Below, one piece after another: positions 1-11,534 of a stretch of DNA of 64,000 nucleotides. Source of the DNA: Meghimatium bilineatum (Eukaryota > Mollusca > Gastropoda > Stylommatophora > Philomycidae); NCBI GenBank assembly GCA_034231615.1, contig CM067298.1, positions 68,428,746 through 68,492,745 of the forward strand. Direction: 5' to 3'. The position numbers and the translations under genes are program-made. The notes below the pieces were generated by a model. The model saw only the letters and a list, made by a program, of their open reading frames with translations. It had not been told where the DNA came from and made no database searches. Each line of letters starts with the position of its first letter. Within the stretch, counting starts at the first letter, position 1.

Positions 1-420
1 TTGACTTTATTCTCATAAGGTGACCGAACCATTTTACTTGCTATCTCTCAATACTAAAGGATCAAAAATACAAAACGGACATAACACGACACAATGAGAG
101 CTCCCATCTTAAGAGGTAGAGTAATTCCTAACGGGAATTATGTAACTTCGACCTTGCAATGGTTGTAGTTACATGTACCATGTGATCGGATATAACCAAG
201 ATGAAGCTCCGATTGCAGTTGAAAGATATGTAGCTCACAAAATTTAGGCTTTAATCTAATACTTGCAACTAACGAACATTAAGAATATAAGCAAATCCCA
301 CCAAGAGTTTACTTATGAAAGTTGTTCACAACTCTGCGTTGTTTTATGTAATCGTTTACTTTTTATAATTTCTTGATTAAAACTTTTATTCAGTTTGTTT
401 TATGTGTAATTGATACAAGT
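1..420. other. AT-rich sequence, nothing recognised
   Basis: No coding frame, tandem repeat or transposon signature could be recognised. The block ends where a minus-strand LINE 3' end begins. Confidence 0.5.
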
Positions 421-424
421 ATTC

Positions 425-775
425 ATTGATTCATTTTCCTTTAACGCTGAAGTTAGCGCATAGGACAAGAGGTCAGATCTCTCCAATTCTGTCTGGTCAA
501 AGCTATTCTGTGCAGCTCTTGAATAGTAGGAATATTGTTTGGTGTAACTTCTCTAAGTATTGTTCGTCTGAATTTTTCCTTTGGTCTACCCCTGGTTCTT
601 TTGCCTGTTGATATCCATGCAAGAGATTGGTGGTGTAGTCTGCTATTGTCTGACCGTAGGTCATATCCGATGTAGGACCAACGGCGTTTTCTAATAACAT
701 CTGTGAAGTAGTTTTGATGTGTCTCTTCTCTGATTTTTTCGTTCGATATGAATTCGCTTCAGTTGGTCTTAGTTA
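425..775 (-). mobile_element. LINE 3' end (RT C-terminal region), minus strand
   Basis: Read on the minus strand, an open frame of about 100 codons gives VIRKRRWSYIGYDLRSDNSR, then SLAWISTGKRTRGRPKE, ending in RQNWRDLTSCPMR and a stop near 430. This is the conserved region after the reverse transcriptase palm of many animal non-LTR retrotransposons: a K-R-R-W-x-Y-x-G-H-like segment followed by GKRxRGRP. The same 3' end recurs on the plus strand at 63661-63760, and a related family member lies at 48486-48840. The endonuclease and RT core are absent, so this is a 5'-truncated dead copy. Confidence 0.8.
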
Positions 776-854
776 TCCTACGAAATGGTAATGTTTTCCT
801 CTTTTCAATAAATACATGATATTGTAAAGTACATTCAGTATAAGATATTGTCAT

Positions 855-1255
855 TGAACATATACACAATCAGGGAAAATAATAACTTTGCAGAACACCT
901 AAAACATATACACCGCCTGAGACAGGAGCAACTTTCACAGAACACCTAAAACATATACACCGCCTGAGACAGGAGCAACTTTCACAGAACACCTAAAACA
1001 TATACACCGCCTGAGACAGGAGCAACTTTCACAGAACACCTAACACATATACACCGCCTGAGACAGGAGCAACTTTCACAGAACATCTAAAACATATACA
1101 CCGCCTGAGACAGGAGCAACTTTCACAGAACACCTAAAACATATACACCGCCTGAGACAGGAGCAACTTTCACAGAACACCTAAAACATATACACCGCCT
1201 GAGACAGGAGCAACTTTCACAGAACACCTAAAACATATACATAATCAGAGACAGT
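855..1255. repeat. Minisatellite, 47-bp unit, about 8 copies
   Basis: The unit begins AACTTTCACAGAACACCTAA and ends GCCTGAGACAGGAGC. Copies start at about 884, 930, 977 and so on, and are nearly identical (rare changes such as AACATC for AACACC). Degenerate relatives of the unit are visible near 1755-1830, past the next LINE, so the array may once have extended further. Confidence 0.95.
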
Positions 1256-1379
1256 CAGTTATCAATAGACGCCATACTTCACACCCGAGATATCAGCTTC
1301 CAAAATACACCAACATCAATGGAGCACGAAGTAGAACTAGCAAATTCACAGTGATCCTTAACAACAAAACATAAAAGAC

Positions 1380-1745
1380 AGTTGGTTACAACAGAGATGA
1401 GATGTCTCAGAAAAGTCACAGGAATGACCAGAAGACATAGAATTAGAATAGAGGTCATAAGAGAAAGATTGTGTTTCATATCAACTCTACAATACATACA
1501 AAATCAACAAATGCAATGGTTTCAACATCTTGAAAGAATGCCGTGTGATTCATTAGTTTATAAATCATATATGAAGAGAGAAGAAACAGAAAGAAGAGCC
1601 AGGGGTGGACCTAGAGTACGCTGGATCAAAGAGACATTATATGAACATCAAATGACATTATCTGAAGCTGTCAGAAAAACGAGAACAAGAACATTGTATC
1701 TCCCTCGATACCCGTAAAGGGTAAAAGAAGAAGGAACGATAGATA
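1380..1745 (+). mobile_element. LINE 3' end (RT C-terminal region), plus strand
   Basis: The frame 1382-1717 reads EMRCLRKVTGMTRRHRIR, then NQQMQWFQHLERMP, GGPRVRWIKETLYEHQMTL and RTRTLYLPRYP before the stop. These are the post-RT motifs of an RTE/CFDP2-like or jockey-like LINE: an EMxCLR helix, QxxWFxHxxRM, and GxPRxRWI. The 3' end runs into AAAGGGTAAAAGAAGAAGG. The same 3' end occurs on the minus strand at 32938-33150. RT palm and endonuclease are missing. The frame is open but is only the terminal fragment of an element. Confidence 0.85.
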
Positions 1746-1994
1746 GATAGAGACAGGAATAGCTTACACAGAATACCTTGATCATAAAAACAATCTTTGA
1801 CAGAAACAACTTTCGCAAAATTATGAACATTATATCAACCATTATTTCAAAAAGGGGAACTGCAATACAAGTACTTATTGAAGAGATACCCAAGAAACAT
1901 ATATAGAAAGCATATCCAAAGAATATATGTACACATGTGTATACAGATGGCTCAACGAAAAAAGAGCTAATATGTGGATGGATTCAATCATCAA

Positions 1995-2335
1995 TGAAGT
2001 GCTATGCCGAGTGGCATAGCCTATCATGCTTCTTCACAACTCTTTGTCTCTTGCATTGTAAGTTTAGTTGGTGGCTTCTAGTTTGTGCCACAGTGACAAC
2101 CCATTCAGAAATTCCTCTTTGTCTTCCTCTGTCTTTACACCACTTGATCTTTCCGGTTTGTACTAAATGTTCCAGTTTTACTTTTCTCATCACATGCCCT
2201 AAAAATATTGATTGTCAGTTTCTAATTTTTACTATAATTTGTCGTTTTACTCCAGCATCTCTGATAACTTCTACATTATTTTTCTTGGCTGTCCATGGAA
2301 TTTTTATCATTCTTCTTAAAATAAACATATGGATG
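1995..2335 (-). mobile_element. LINE 3' end (RTE-like), minus strand
   Basis: Minus-strand translation gives IPWTAKKNN, then SIFLGHVMRKVKLEHLVQTGKI and DRGRQRG. This is the IPWT...FLGHxMR...GxxxGRRxRGRQ signature of the RTE-like elements that recur at 11209-11445, 18584-21354 and 29197-29545. Stops interrupt it, and everything upstream of the post-RT region is missing. Confidence 0.75.
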
Positions 2336-2425
2336 AAGTAAAAGAATTATATATAGTAACAAATTATGGAAAAGAAAAAAAAACAGATACTGCCTTTTAA
2401 TTATGGTATATTGTTTTGGCCGGTG

Positions 2426-2439
2426 GGGGGGGGGGGGGG
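2426..2439 (+). repeat. Poly-G tract
   Basis: An uninterrupted run of about 14 G. Similar G or C runs occur near 22277, 24695, 26822 and 26921. Confidence 0.95.
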
Positions 2440-2594
2440 ATCCCGTGTACGTTCAGCATATACAACGTATGCGATTTTTTCTTCACCTTGAACTGTGAAC
2501 TAGTTCCGGTAAGTTGGATTTGCAGTTTTAACTCAGTAACATCTATTAAGTGAAGGGTAATTAATGGCCTCAACTAAATGAAGTGTAACTTCTA

Positions 2595-2825
2595 AATGCA
2601 ATCATAAGAAGGCCGCAACAGTATTTTGGACACTTAAAGAGACTTGACGGCATAGACAGGCTGATTCTAGAGGGCAGAGTGACAGGAAAGAAAATAAGAG
2701 GAAGACCAACAAAACGATAGACTACCGACAGCAAAGAATGTATGAACAAGTATGGCTAATGCAGGCTGTCGTGTCCGAGACAGAGAGCTGTTCAGAGTAT
2801 CCACGACAAAGACAACATTCTGAAA
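2595..2825 (+). mobile_element. LINE 3' end, plus strand
   Basis: Plus-strand frames read IIRRPQQYFGHLKRLDGIDR, then LEGRVTGKKIRGRPTKR and a stop. This is again the FGHxxR...EGxxxGxxxRGRP post-RT motif of non-LTR elements. The reading frame is broken directly after GRPTKR. The fragment is short, and its family is not resolved beyond RTE-like. Confidence 0.7.
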
Positions 2826-2829
2826 AGAA

Positions 2830-4085
2830 TATGTCACTTGATCTAAAAATATAGAATTTAAGAAATCATATTTTGGTCTTAAGTAATTCAGAGATAATTT
2901 ATGTCACAAGAAGAAAGAGAAATTAAAGCGTGTTGAATCGATTGATTTCAAACTATTCTTGAGAGAGATCTGTATGTGTGCATATTCACACAGTATAAAA
3001 TAGTTTCTGTTCTATTGACGTTCTTGCAGCATCAGGTTTAAATAACCATTGCAGATAATTAAGAAAACAAGTCTAAGATTCAGTTGACGAGAAGCGACAC
3101 AAAGTTGACGGCTTAATAGAATAGAGTAGATTTACATTTCCAGGGTCAACAAGTAAGGAGATCAAGCTAAAACAAAAGCAATATTCAAGCAGAGGCTATA
3201 TTTCATCAAACAAATGAAGTCAGTTGCAATTTTCTGCCGGGTTGAATATTCGCACCCAGATGACGAAGCCTGATATATTATCATCGATGAAATTTTCCTT
3301 ATAATGCTCAGAGAGAAGTTGAAGATTAGAAGATGGGAAAACGGAGAGTTTACTCTTGGAAGAACGCGGCGAGCGGATTTTCTCTTGTCTCCCGGCTCTC
3401 ATTTCCGCTTTCGTCGCCTCTCATACTCCACCACTAAATGCCATCTTGTGAGAGGCAGCCTGTTGGTGTCAAATCGCCCGTAATCACCCTTGCAAATTCA
3501 AATGTCGGTCGATGCAAGCGGAATTATTGTCCTCTAACCGACAAATTGCAGTCTTTTGACGTGTCTTTCCAAGTAGGCTCCCGGTTTTCATTAAAGAAGA
3601 GTGGATACCGGCTTGGATGTCTTGAATGTTTGTCTTGGACATCGCTACGTTAGCACATAATCCTTTCTCATCCTTTACGAGACAAGTCCTAATGCCAACA
3701 GACTATATCCCCGGTTTAAAAAAAAGCAAACATTTCCCTCTATTGAGCATAATACACAATATTGTGACGTTCTGTGATTCCTGCCTTCAACGTGTTTCCA
3801 AAAAGCTATTGAAGACACTTGGATTGACTTCACATGTAAGGTTAAACATTTCATGCAGCAGGGTAATTTACAGTTATTGTATTGGGAATTTGATGTTCAT
3901 GGTACATGCACCTATATGCTAATTGTTTATTTCGTTATGCATGTTAAGCATTGCTATATATTTTATTTCATGACAACATATGAGCTGGCACAGTTGAGTA
4001 AACTACTGGAAAATAAATAAATAGGGTGGCTGTACAACATAACACAAATATTTAAAACAAGAACCAAGATATAAGTTCTAAAGTC
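2830..4085. other. Non-repetitive sequence; GC-richer island at 3340-3660, no gene recognised
   Basis: No transposon motif was found. The stretch 3340-3660 is clearly richer in G and C than its surroundings and is open on the plus strand (3438-3653) and minus strand (3220-3402). I recognise no domain, codon pattern or splice structure. It could be unique host DNA, including regulatory sequence or an unrecognised exon, but nothing positive supports that. Confidence 0.35.
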
Positions 4086-4094
4086 AGCCAATAT

Positions 4095-4300
4095 GGTTGG
4101 TTGGTTAGTTGCTGATACAGCGGTTCATGGGCGTATGACCTTTGACCCAATGACATTGTGTGATGTATTCATGTGATTGTGAGCTGTTGTTTTGTTTCAT
4201 ATAATGTGTTCCACTTATCTGGACTTAGAGGGATAAGCATTTTCCTGACGCCATCCAGCACTGGACATTAAAAAAAGGTGGTGGTCAACTTTTTCATAGG
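4095..4300. repeat. SINE-like fragment with TTGG-repeat end
   Basis: A stretch beginning TGGTTGGTTGGTTAGTTGCT and running on to CAGCGGTTCATGG matches the 38-bp insert at 40458-40495, which has target duplications. Read on the minus strand, the element would end in a CAAC-type tail. Its 5' extent (towards 4300) is not defined, and no A/B-box pair was identified. Confidence 0.45.
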
Positions 4301-4559
4301 GATACGTGCACAGTCGCACCCTGGAGTGTATTTTGGTTGTATTCTGTTAATCTGTACAATATAAATTCAGCCAATATCAAATATAAACATATGCGTAATA
4401 AAACAAGAACCACGATATAAGTTCTGAAGCCAGTCGATATCAAATATAAACATATACATAATTCGCTGCCTGTTAAAATAGACAGTCTCTGAAATAAAAT
4501 GTGCACTTCTTAGATTATAAATTTCTTTTACTGCGTTAGTGCTTAAACAATTAGGGATC

Positions 4560-4850
4560 AAGTAAGCAATAGAATACACCCAGAAACAACAAGTTAAATG
4601 GTACGGCCACATAACCCAACAGAAAGAGCAAAGTATTATTAAAAAAACACTTAACAAACGATACGAAAACAGTCGACCTATTGGACGCCCTCGTAAAAGG
4701 TGGATAGATAGTGTATTAGAGACACTCGGAAATATAACAGCGGAAGAGGCAAATAGAAGGGCAAAAGACCGTACACTCACTCTCCCCTCAACACCGAAAT
4801 GTACGTGAGGACAAAAAGAAGAGAAAGAAGAAGTGCTTAAACTTCTGCTG
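4560..4850 (+). mobile_element. LINE 3' end, plus strand
   Basis: Plus-strand translation from about 4575 gives QQVKWYGHITQQKEQSI, then SRPIGRPRKRWIDSVLETLG, AKDRTLTLPSTPKCT and a stop. These are the VKWYGH...GRPRKRWID post-RT motifs of a non-LTR retrotransposon. The 3' end is a purine-rich AAAAAGAAGAGAAAGAAGAA tail. The element is 5'-truncated, with no RT palm present. The long minus-strand frame across the same bases (4367-4876) is a shadow. Confidence 0.8.
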
Positions 4851-5285
4851 ATTAGCAGGATGTAGTCCGCCATCATTCGACCTTCTCAGAGCAAGTTCTC
4901 TGATATTCTACGTCTCTGTGACTGAGTGAACCACAGGAAACATTTTATTTTCAAATCATTAATATCGAGTAAACTGTAAATCCTGGTTTTCTGGTCATCC
5001 TGCAAATCATGTAACCTCGGCTCGCTAACGTCAATGGAAGACAAGCAAATCTCATTTGTCCCATAAAAGTAAAGTAGGTTCCATGACATCTGCCGTCGGG
5101 GATGAAGATAACTCTTCATGTGCCAAGCCGCAGAAATTATTAGGTGGTGTGGCCAGTTCCTTTCCATGCTGTTTTTACCTCCCCTAATTTAAGCGTCAGG
5201 TGTCTCATAAGCAAGAAAGATACCGAGCACTTTGAAACAACTGAAACTGTACAACTAGGGATTGTAAGAAGGAGGGACATATCTA
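4851..5285. other. Nothing recognised
   Basis: A 93-codon minus-strand frame (4886-5167) has no recognisable domain or repeat. No tandem structure is seen. Confidence 0.4.
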
Positions 5286-5289
5286 GAAC

Positions 5290-6150
5290 CAATTAAAAAT
5301 TAATTGCCAAAGCTGAATAATGATTTAGTATTGAATTTATTGTACGCATGTCCCGTTGCGTCCATACGGCCATTTGGCAATAGGAAGAAGCAATCCGTTC
5401 AATTTTATCTCAGAAATGATGACTTTTCAAGCAATCATACCGCAGGAACTGAAGATTTTTTGTTGCGTCTTTCTCTTTTTTTTTCAACTATATCTTTAAA
5501 CATACTATTTCTGAACAATCCTGCTCCCACAAGAAGGTTCTGCCTCAAGATATCCCGAGTTTCGGGTGTATTGTCCCAGGTTTTGGATTCTATATGAAGT
5601 CTTTCATTGAGGATTTATAGATGCCTTTATATCTCAGCATTGGTCTACCTCGAGCTCGATGGCCTTCAGCCAGTTTCCCGAATAGTACTTGTTTTGGGAT
5701 GCGGCAGTTTGGCATTCTGCGAACGTAACCCAATCAACGAAATCTATTTAAATTTATTGTTTCTATGGCAGATGGTAGCTGAGTGCGGCGCAACACTTTC
5801 ATGTTGGTGATTTTGTATTGCCATTTAATGTTTAAGATATTGCGGAGACATCTTCCATGAAAGATGGCAATTCTCCTCTCATTTGTGGTGTAGGCAGTCC
5901 ATGTTTCAGAACCGTATTATAGTGCACTCAGCACCAGGGCCGGTCTTAGGCCATTGCAACCTATGCGGTCGCAGTGGGCCCCGCACTTCATACGCCCATA
6001 AAGTCAAATTATAATTTATTTTATTATCTTCTTCCCTACCCAGACTGGGCCCCGCTCAATCCGTTTCGCATTGGGCCCCCAATTGTTAGAGCCGGCCCTG
6101 CTCAGCGCATATGTTTGATATATCTGTATCTATTTAATGTATTATACCAC
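5290..6150 (-). mobile_element. LINE C-terminal region, minus strand, split by a MITE
   Basis: On the minus strand, broken frames read NTKSPT and KCCAALSYHLP, then FAECQTAA and a degenerate counterpart of the usual LxEGxRxRGRPMLRYKD segment, and further downstream a GQYTRNSGYLEAEPSC-like stretch. This order matches the post-RT and C-terminal region of an RTE/CFDP2-like LINE. Many frameshifts indicate an old copy. It was later hit by the hAT MITE at 5935-6100. Confidence 0.6.
5935..6100. mobile_element. hAT-type MITE with 8-bp target duplication
   Basis: A 166-bp element with inverted ends CAGGGCCGGTCTTA and, at the other end in reverse complement, CAGGGCCGGCTCTA. Flanks are CTCAGCAC (5927-5934) and CTCAGCGC (6101-6108), an 8-bp duplication with one change, as expected for hAT insertion. 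The interior carries GGGCCCCGC and GGGCCCCC blocks but no coding frame, so movement depended on a transposase supplied elsewhere. CAGGGCCGG-type ends are common in animal hAT MITEs. Confidence 0.88.
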
Positions 6151-6640
6151 GATCTTATCTGGTAAGGCAATTAGTTATCAACGTTGCTGCTGGTGAGGCA
6201 ATTAGTTATCAACGTTGCTGGATTGACTCAGGTTGTACCAGTTCTGCCATTTAAATGAAATTAATAGTGTCAAATCTCAAACTGGCAAATACCATCTATA
6301 AAGATATCCCATTCTCCAAGTAGAGACCACGTCTCCACAAAGTTTGCTATGGGGCAACAAATATTCTGCGGTATAGCCATTATCTTCTTCGTTGTCTTTC
6401 CTTTTCATCAACTATAATTTCCAAACTAATTTCGACAATCACTGATCTTGAAATAATAAAGAGAACATCTCTCCGTGAGTGGATCTAGGCCATGTCTACT
6501 GGCCCAATTGCAGCGAGTCTGTCCTGCAAACTGACTTTGCATCCTACAATCAGATTTTGCTAACATCTGTTATATTAGAAAAAAATTCCAGTAAAGAAGA
6601 ATCTAGATACATGTATTTGAAGTTGGGAAGAATTTTCGAA
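6110..6640. other. Mostly unrecognised sequence
   Basis: A short direct duplication (GGCAATTAGTTATCAACGTT, at about 6165 and 6197) is visible. Otherwise no tandem, coding or transposon signal was seen. Confidence 0.4.
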
Positions 6641-6645
6641 GATTT

Positions 6646-6890
6646 TTGAAGGTATAGGATGCAGGACATGACATAGCCACAAAGCATGTGAAGGTATAGG
6701 ATGCAGGGATGACATAGTCACAACAAGTGTGAAGGTATATGATGCAGGGTATGACATAGTCACAACAAGTGTGAAGATATGTGATGCAGGGTATGACATA
6801 GTGACAACAAGTGTGAAGGTATATGATGCAGGGTATGACATAGTGACAACAAGTGTGAAGGTATATGATGCAGGGTATGACATATCCCCA
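6646..6890. repeat. Minisatellite, 42-bp unit, about 5-6 copies
   Basis: The unit starts TGTGAAGGTATATGATGCAG and ends GACATAGTCACAACAAG. Because 42 is a multiple of three, several frames stay open on both strands and give repeated 14-residue peptides. The first copies (6646-6720) are more diverged than the rest. Confidence 0.93.
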
Positions 6891-7029
6891 CCAAATGTTC
6901 AGCCGCAGAAGAAAGAAGCAAGGACCAAGTTTTGAGTGCTCGTGACTAGTAGAGATTGCATTCCTGTGAACTCTACTTGAAGCCTGAAAAGTAAAGTTTT
7001 TCATGGAGACCTCATGAATGCAATTCAAT

Positions 7030-9290
7030 ATCACATAGAGGAAGACATATTCAATGGTCTATGTACGAAGACGGAGTGGAATGAAAGCATACATCACTGC
7101 AGAGACAGCCCAGACCACTCTTAAATGGTCGAGGAATACTTCCAAACGACCCTGACGGTATACGATATGAGAACTTTGCCATCCTTAAGGAGAGTGACAT
7201 AAACGACCTGGTTGGTGAGTTTAACGGAATCATCAAGGAAGAATGGCTGCACAGCTACCTATTGCCATTAAAGAAGTCCAATAAAAACCACGCCCAGATC
7301 AACAGCTACCGAATCATTACGATGCAGAATACCACTTGCACAGTAATTGAGAAGATTGTTGTACATCACCTCGCTCGAGACTTGGAATAAAACTGCATTT
7401 TCCAGGCACACTCGAAGACTACATAGGTCAATCGCGCTGTTTCGCCTACGACGTATTCGAGAGCTTCCATGCAGGTCTGGAAACGTGTGCTGTCGCGATT
7501 GACTTGCAGAATGCGTATAGCATAGTGCTGTTCGAGTACCTCATCAACAAGCTCTTGCTTTAATGCTGACACTTTGGTCGCCAATGGATATCACCGGTGT
7601 TGCTCGAGAGGAAGGTAGTTCTCCGGTGCGGTTGTTTGACATCTAAACCCATAACAATACGCATATGCCTTCCACCGAGATTTTCCATCTCACCCTTATT
7701 ATTCAATATCTACACCGTGGCAACCATACAGCAGCAGCTCGATGGAAGACGTACATCACTATCTTTTGCGGATGATATTGATATACAGACAAGAAGTGGT
7801 CAGAACAGAAACTGTCGGATCACTGCAGAATGAGATAGACCGCATCGCCACCTGGTGTCGCCACGCTATCAGGGGCACTGATCAACCAAAAGAAGGCTGC
7901 AGTGACATGGTTATCTCTTAACAACCACATCGTACAGTCTGCGTCACCGGCGGGGAGATGAGAGGGTACGATATAATCAGGACCTCATCCTTACAATACC
8001 TGGATGTGCGATTTGATCGTAGTGTTTTCGTGAATACGTTGATCATGTTTTTGCAAAGGCCAACGAATGTCTTTCAGCTCTGAGAGTGATGGCAGCGGCT
8101 AACACTAAACAATCACAACTCGTAATCTTGTATGAAGCTCTGGTCCTCCCTGCCATTCAATATACAGGCGCCACTATTATCGCTAGTAACATACAGATTT
8201 AGAGGCTGGAGAGAATTCAAAATGGAGCGATGCGGATCATCCTTGGTTGCACAAGAGACACACCATGTGTGGCTATGAGATTTTTTTCTTGATTTTCCGA
8301 GCATATCTCACAGATAAAATATGTGGCGTGCGCATACATACCTCAGAGTGAGTTCTGACATAGACTACCCTCTACACAATGAGCTCCCTCTTGTGAAGGG
8401 AAGCAGGCTCAAGAGAGGCAAATAGTGGATGGGTCCGGCTGAGGATATCGTTAAACAGATCTGCGCCTCATAAGACATAGCTCCTGGCGAGGAATGGATA
8501 CCTATTCCTAAGTTCTTTCAAGAGTCAGTCAAGACCGTCAATACACTCAACAGAGAGTGCAGGAAACATAGCCAATTAAGCGTGGATGCTGAGTTCAAGG
8601 CACTAATTTTCGAGAATGTCGATGATTCAGATGTTGTAATTTACACAGACGGGTGGTTCATCCGTCACCAGCGATGCGCATGGGCCTTTACTGTCAGATC
8701 AAAAGGGAAAACAGTACACGAAGCCAGTGATGCCTTTACCGCAACAATAAGCAGTCTAACAATGGAGGTATTTGCCATAACGCAGGCACTTAACTGGCTG
8801 GAATCGAAAGCATATTTACATGTATGCATACTAAGTGACAATGAATATGATTCAGAGAGGCACAACAGGTGATGTACGTAGCGGATGGGTGGAGTCATTA
8901 GAGAGAGCTAAATGCAGACATCACTACGAAAACTCTCGCTTATCTTTATTTCGGGAAACACAGACGAAAAGGGAAACGAGCTAGCTGACCAAATAACTAT
9001 GCTAGGCACCACAACTGGTGCATCAAGAACATTCGGTTGCCTATGGACCGAACAGATATACTCTTTGCTCTTCGTGAGTCCTCACGATCAGAGGTTTTTG
9101 AGATGAATGATCATGAGTCAATATTGAGAATTCGCGAATTGGGAGTAAGGATGAGAGTGACCCGCAAAGAACACGTGACAAAAATTTCAAAAAGAGTAAC
9201 GAACCAACATAGAACTGCAACCATCAGCCGTTTGGTAAAAACGGATGCCTGAGCATCTTTGGATGTGTCCTGTGTGCAGAGGATAATCCA
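7030..9290 (+). mobile_element. I-superfamily LINE: reverse transcriptase plus RNase H, inactivated
   Basis: Plus-strand frames, in order, read NDPDGIRYENF and EWLHSYLLPLKKSNKN with SYRIITMQNT (RT start, about 7140-7325), FHAGLETCAVAIDLQNAYS (catalytic Asp box, about 7470), then LSFADDIDIQ (catalytic FADD box, 7764-7775). Further on comes an RNase H domain: VVIYTDGWF (about 8633), LTMEVFAITQAL and ILSDNEYDS, all carrying the expected acidic residues, then EKGNELADQ. RT followed by a C-terminal RNase H defines the I superfamily (I, Nimb, Ingi, Tad). The N-terminal ORF and endonuclease are missing. Frameshifts and stops (for example near 7390, 7835 and 8870) break it. In the last RNase H motif the usual His of PGH is Asn (ISGNTD). 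Confidence 0.85.
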
Positions 9291-9299
9291 CATACCTAA

Positions 9300-10475
9300 T
9301 ACCTAATATCCATGTAATCCTGTGTGAAAAAGATGTCTGCAGCAAATAACCAATACTACAATGCTTTTCAAGTAAAATTTCCCGTACGGGATCTGGAGTC
9401 GCCTTGGCTACCATGGCTACTCATGGCTAATCTGGCGTCGCCTTGGCTACTCTTACTCTTAGTAAGATTTCGTCGAACGCTAACCTAATTATTCTACAAC
9501 TTAACATAGCCTGATTACAGAGAAAAACCACCGAGATGAAATAAACCTACATGAATCCCTTCTAAAAAAACAATACAAATAATGCTTCAGATGAAAACAA
9601 TCAGCATCCAGGGTTATACTACGACCGTCGGTGGTATAGGAGACCTGTTCGCTAAAAGGTAAACATGAACTAATCTCTGATTTGCGTCAAATGTGTTGGT
9701 TGAACTTTACTATTTTTGGCATGCGACTCCAAGTATGTAAATAGCGAAAATATGAAAGTCCAACAATAATCAAAAACGTAACAAACGGGGTCCAAATTAA
9801 TTCAGCTAGGAGGCCTGTATCGTCAGGAGCCATGGTTATACCCAGTACAAATCTGAATGCAAGAAAAGACACATTGTTATTGCATTAATTTGATATTGAA
9901 GCAACAGTAACAAATAACACTGAATCAGACATAGATTACGACAAAGTAAAATATGAGACAAAATAACACCATATACACATTGCACAATATTTACTGTCCC
10001 AAGTATCGTGCAAAAACTTGCCAGAATTTGAGTCCCATCAAAGATAACTATCATTACTAGTAATTTTAGTGCAGATGTTTGAACTTTATACCACAGCCAG
10101 TATAACAGAGGCCAATGGATCTATGACATGTGCTGTAATTCCAACTTAATTCAATACTCGAGATTGTGCAAAAATCATAAAACTTTATTCCTCTCCTTTT
10201 TTTTTAGATTGTGTTTGCTACATTTTTGGTAAATCGAGGTGTTACGATGAATATGTTTGTGCAGGAAAGGCCATATCATATGCTAGAAGCATAGAATCAG
10301 AGCAAGACAGAGTTTTTTCGCAATGTTAATTTGAACCTGCATTTGAGAGGCTGGGGATTCAACACCCCTTTCCTGTGCTAGGGACGTCCAACCAAGAGCA
10401 TGCATTTTCGTCACCCACAAGGACTGGTCAGGATTAAGAATATCTAAATAAAAAAAGGATATCAACATTTTTTAT
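9300..10475. other. Unrecognised sequence with a short local duplication
   Basis: At 9393-9460 the phrase CGCCTTGGCTACTC occurs twice, with intervening CATGGCTAC repeats. The remainder is AT-rich and shows no coding or transposon signal to me. Confidence 0.4.
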
Positions 10476-10479
10476 AGTA

Positions 10480-11530
10480 AAGACCATAGAATAATAGAGA
10501 ACATATATTGGCAACAAACAGCAGCAATCAAAATAAAAAACCAAATAGGAGAATTTCACTCAATAAGACAAGGAGTCCGACAAAGCTGTGTGCTATCACC
10601 TGATCTGTTTAACTTATACGGTGAAATGATTTTTAGATCTATAGAAAATATGCCAGGAATAGCTGTTGGTGGGTAGGTATAATGTGAATAACCTGAGATA
10701 TGCTGACGACACCGTTCTGGTAGTAAAGAGTGAATAAGAACTACAATAAGTGATCACAACTATAATATAAGAAAGCGCAAACAAAGGTCTCAGCTTGGAC
10801 ACCAAGAAAACAGAGGTAATGGTTACATATAATACATCTAACCCATCTAAATGTAACATCAATGTCAACATCAAGGTTGACAGTTCTTAAACAAGTAGAC
10901 AAATTTAAATATCTGGGCACAATTATTACTTCAGATGGTAGATGCGTCACTGAGATAAATAGTCGAACAGCACAGGCAAAAGCAGCATTCCAGATGATGA
11001 GGAACATCTTTTGTAATAATTCATTATCAATAAAAGTAAGAAAGAACATACTAAAATATTACATAGAGCAAATACTGTTATATGGTAGTGAAGCATGGAC
11101 AATTGACAATATTGCAAGAAAACATCTGGAGGCCACATTGATGTAGTTTTATAGAAGAATGTTGAAAATATCATGGACAGCTAAAAGAGTAATGCTATAC
11201 TTCTACAAATGGTGAACTCAAATATTGTATTTATTAACTGTATTAAAAGACAACAATCACAGTTTCTGGGTCATGTCATGAGAAGAGGTGGGCTGGAGAA
11301 CATCGTAACAACTAGAAAGATCGAGGGTAAGAGATACAGAGGAAGACAACGTGAGAAAATGTTGGATGGCTTGAAAACCTGGCATCATGCAGAATCACCA
11401 GAAACTATATTTAAATGTATAACGGAGGACTGTGGAGAGACATGATCGTCTAAGCCAGAAGGCGTGGTACCAATGAATGAAATAAAAATTACTCATGTGG
11501 TTCACTCAGCCATAAGGTGATAGAGTACCA
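10480..11530 (+). mobile_element. RTE-like LINE, RT palm to 3' end, plus strand
   Basis: From 10500, broken plus-strand frames read ENIYWQQTAAIKIKNQIGEF, then IRQGVRQSCVLSPDLFNLY (RT motif around the Q-G-x-x-x-x-C-x-L-S-P box), NLRYADDTVLV (catalytic YADD at 10699-10710), FKYLGTIITSDGRCVTEINS, LLYGSEAWTI, then FLGHVMRRGGLENI and KRYRGRQREKMLDGL. Motif order and spacing match RTE/CFDP2-like elements. Frames 10862-11146 and 11209-11445 are its longest open parts. The endonuclease and RT N-terminus are lost, and frameshifts and stops (for example at 10676 and 11144) kill it. Confidence 0.88.
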
Positions 11531-11534
11531 GAAC

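Noticed and set aside
855-1255. CRISPR-like repeat with spacing of 47 bp
   Set aside because: The entire unit is repeated, so there are no variable spacers.
4367-4876. 169-codon minus-strand frame with hydrophobic stretches
   Set aside because: It is the shadow of the plus-strand LINE 3' end at 4560-4850, whose motifs explain the sequence.
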